From an uncultured Clostridia bacterium (lineage in GTDB: Bacteria; Bacillota; Clostridia; UMGS1883): 7,319 nucleotides of DNA. This document shows positions 6,559 through 7,319 of this stretch, in pieces; within the stretch, counting starts at the first letter, position 1; every line of letters begins with the position of its first letter. The notes under the pieces were generated by a model. It saw nothing but the letters and a program-made list of their open reading frames with translations, had not been told where the DNA came from and did not search any database. The position numbers were made by a program, and so were the translations under genes. The DNA is taken from assembly GCA_947629615.1 (NCBI GenBank), contig CANRER010000072.1:1-7319 (forward strand), in the 5' to 3' direction.

Positions 6559-6588
6559 CTTACCCTAAAGCCTATTTAATAAGGTAAG
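6559..6588. repeat. Inverted repeat upstream of the exchanger gene
   Basis: CTTACC (6559-6564) and GGTAAG (6583-6588) are perfect inverted 6-base arms flanking an AT-rich, itself partly symmetric centre (CCTATTTAATAAGG, 6571-6584, overlapping the right arm). It lies 22 to 51 bases before the exchanger start, where an operator or leader hairpin would sit. No clear exchanger promoter could be identified around it. Confidence 0.35.
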
Positions 6589-6629
6589 AAAAAATTCCGA
6601 GAGAAAAATAAAAAAATCGAAATTTATTC

Positions 6630-6658
6630 TTGACAAATTTTTAAGTCTGGTATATAAT
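6630..6658 (+). promoter_or_regulatory. Consensus sigma-A promoter of the rpsF-ssb operon
   Basis: TTGACA (6630-6635) and TATAAT (6653-6658) are separated by 17 bases, a perfect housekeeping promoter preceded by an A/T-rich stretch (6588-6629) that could act as an UP element. Transcription should begin near 6665, leaving a leader of about 54 bases before rpsF. Confidence 0.9.
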
Positions 6659-6672
6659 ACAAAAGTATCCTT

Positions 6673-6693
6673 GCTTTGGGCTTGACCCAAGGC
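6673..6693 (+). promoter_or_regulatory. Hairpin in the rpsF mRNA leader, possible ribosomal protein autoregulatory site
   Basis: GCTTTGGG (6673-6680) pairs with CCCAAGGC (6686-6693) over 8 pairs, including one G-U, around a five-base CTTGA loop. It lies just inside the predicted leader and upstream of the ribosome binding site (about 6704-6713). It has no T-run, so it is not an intrinsic terminator. The S6:S18 complex is known to bind an mRNA structure in rpsF leaders of many bacteria, but I cannot confirm that this hairpin matches that motif. Confidence 0.45.
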
Positions 6694-6718
6694 CATAAGA
6701 CCAAAAGGAGGTGTAAAA

Positions 6719-7015
6719 ATGGCTGAAGTAATCAATAAGTATGAAACCATTTTTGTTCTTGACGCTGATTTGGACGAGGAAAAAACGGCTGCTCTTACCG
6801 AAAAGTTCCAAAAGCTGATTGCCGATAACGGCACGGTCGAAAGCGTTGACGTTTGGGGAAAGAGAAGGCTTGCCTACCCCATCAACTACAAGACAGAAGG
6901 TTACTACGTGCTCGTGAATTTCAGCTCCGGCCCCGAATTTCCGAAGGAACTCGAGCGTATTTACGGCATCACCGACGGCGTCATCCGCACGCTTATTGTA
7001 CGCAAGGAAAACTAA
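6719..7015 (+). CDS. rpsF: 30S ribosomal protein S6
   Basis: The 98-residue protein has the typical length and fold signature of S6, which binds S18 and the central domain of 16S rRNA on the small-subunit platform. It opens with MAEVINKYETIFVLDADLDE, and contains the conserved WGKRRLAYPINYKTEGYYVLVNF block (about residues 46-68) and the IRTLIVRKEN end. The ATG at 6719 is preceded by a near-perfect AAGGAGGTG ribosome binding site. ssb follows after a 14-base gap in the order rpsF-ssb-(rpsR) that is conserved in Bacillota. The pair is expected to be co-transcribed from the consensus promoter at 6630-6658. Confidence 0.97.
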   Translation: MAEVINKYETIFVLDADLDEEKTAALTEKFQKLIADNGTVESVDVWGKRRLAYPINYKTEGYYVLVNFSSGPEFPKELERIYGITDGVIRTLIVRKEN

Positions 7016-7029
7016 AGGGGAGTGGAAAA

Positions 7030-7319
7030 ATGCTTAACAGTGTTCAGTTGATCGGCAGATTTACCCGCGACCCCGAGCTCCGCACCACTCAGAGCGGCGT
7101 CAGCACTTGCAGCTTCACCATCGCCGTGGACAGAAATTTTGTCCGCCAAGGCGAGGAGCGCAAAGCCGATTTCATAAGCTGCGTCGCGTGGAGGCAGACC
7201 GCGGAGTTCATTACACGGTACTTCAAGAAGGGCAACCTTGTGGCCCTTGAGGGAAGTATCCAGACAAGGACTTGGGATGATAACGAAGGCAAGCGGCACT
7301 ATGTGACCGAGGTTGTCGT
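7030..7319 (+). CDS. ssb: Single-stranded DNA-binding protein, 5' part (cut by window end)
   Basis: The first 96 residues are present; the frame runs off the window. SSB coats single-stranded DNA in replication, repair and recombination as an OB-fold tetramer. Recognisable features are MLNSVQLIGRFTRDPELR at the start, SCVAWRQTAEFITRYFKKGNLVALEGSIQTRTW across the central strands, and the EGKRHYVTEVV strand at the edge. Trp and Phe residues typical of base stacking are present. GGGGAG (7017-7022) lies 7 bases before the ATG. The acidic C-terminal tail that recruits partner proteins lies beyond the window, as would rpsR if the usual order holds. Confidence 0.97.
   Translation, partial: MLNSVQLIGRFTRDPELRTTQSGVSTCSFTIAVDRNFVRQGEERKADFISCVAWRQTAEFITRYFKKGNLVALEGSIQTRTWDDNEGKRHYVTEVV

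Noticed and set aside
5542..6579. Plus-strand open frame (345 codons) antisense to the exchanger
   Set aside because: The product is an Arg/Gln/His-rich low-complexity chain, and the frame runs through the htpG promoter and CIRCE right arm. The minus strand clearly encodes a CaCA-family protein with its own ribosome binding site.
6541..6640. A sigma-A promoter for the exchanger on the minus strand
   Set aside because: TATTAA-like sequences exist near 6575-6582, but no acceptable -35 lies 16-18 bases upstream, and the AT-rich composition makes chance matches likely.

Overview
The window looks like chromosomal DNA of a moderately GC-rich Bacillota (Firmicutes) member, probably a gut-type Clostridia. 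The reasons are the rpsF-ssb gene order, strong AGGAGG-type ribosome binding sites, consensus sigma-A promoters (TTGACA-17-TATAAT), a perfect CIRCE heat-shock operator, and an ECF sigma/anti-sigma pair of the clostridial kind. The species assignment is an inference. Three of the seven starts that can be judged are TTG codons with well-placed ribosome binding sites.

Layout, left to right. A gene of unknown family ends at 253. A consensus promoter (270-298) drives a lone half-size ABC exporter (333-2054, +), which ends in a strong terminator (2054-2084). That hairpin also serves the convergent operon from the other side. The operon, on the minus strand, is an ECF sigma factor (3434-2943) followed by a membrane-anchored probable anti-sigma protein (2950-2099) with an 8-nt overlap. 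Further right on the minus strand is htpG (5486-3594), with its own terminator downstream and a promoter plus perfect CIRCE operator upstream. Next, also on the minus strand, is a sodium/calcium exchanger-family membrane protein (6537-5626). Its alpha repeats keep both key glutamates but lack several other ion ligands. A divergent intergenic region (6538-6718) then leads into the rpsF-ssb operon (+), with ssb cut by the window end.

How the parts work together. Most of the window is housekeeping or stress-response DNA: HrcA-controlled Hsp90, a sigma/anti-sigma signalling pair, a probable drug or lipid exporter, a cation exchanger, and the translation/replication operon. No defence system, CRISPR array, mobile element, tRNA or rRNA is visible, and I see no strong case for a wholly new system. 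The observations most worth following up are the direct HrcA-type control of htpG, the altered ion-binding motifs of the exchanger, and the unrecognised outer domain of the anti-sigma protein.
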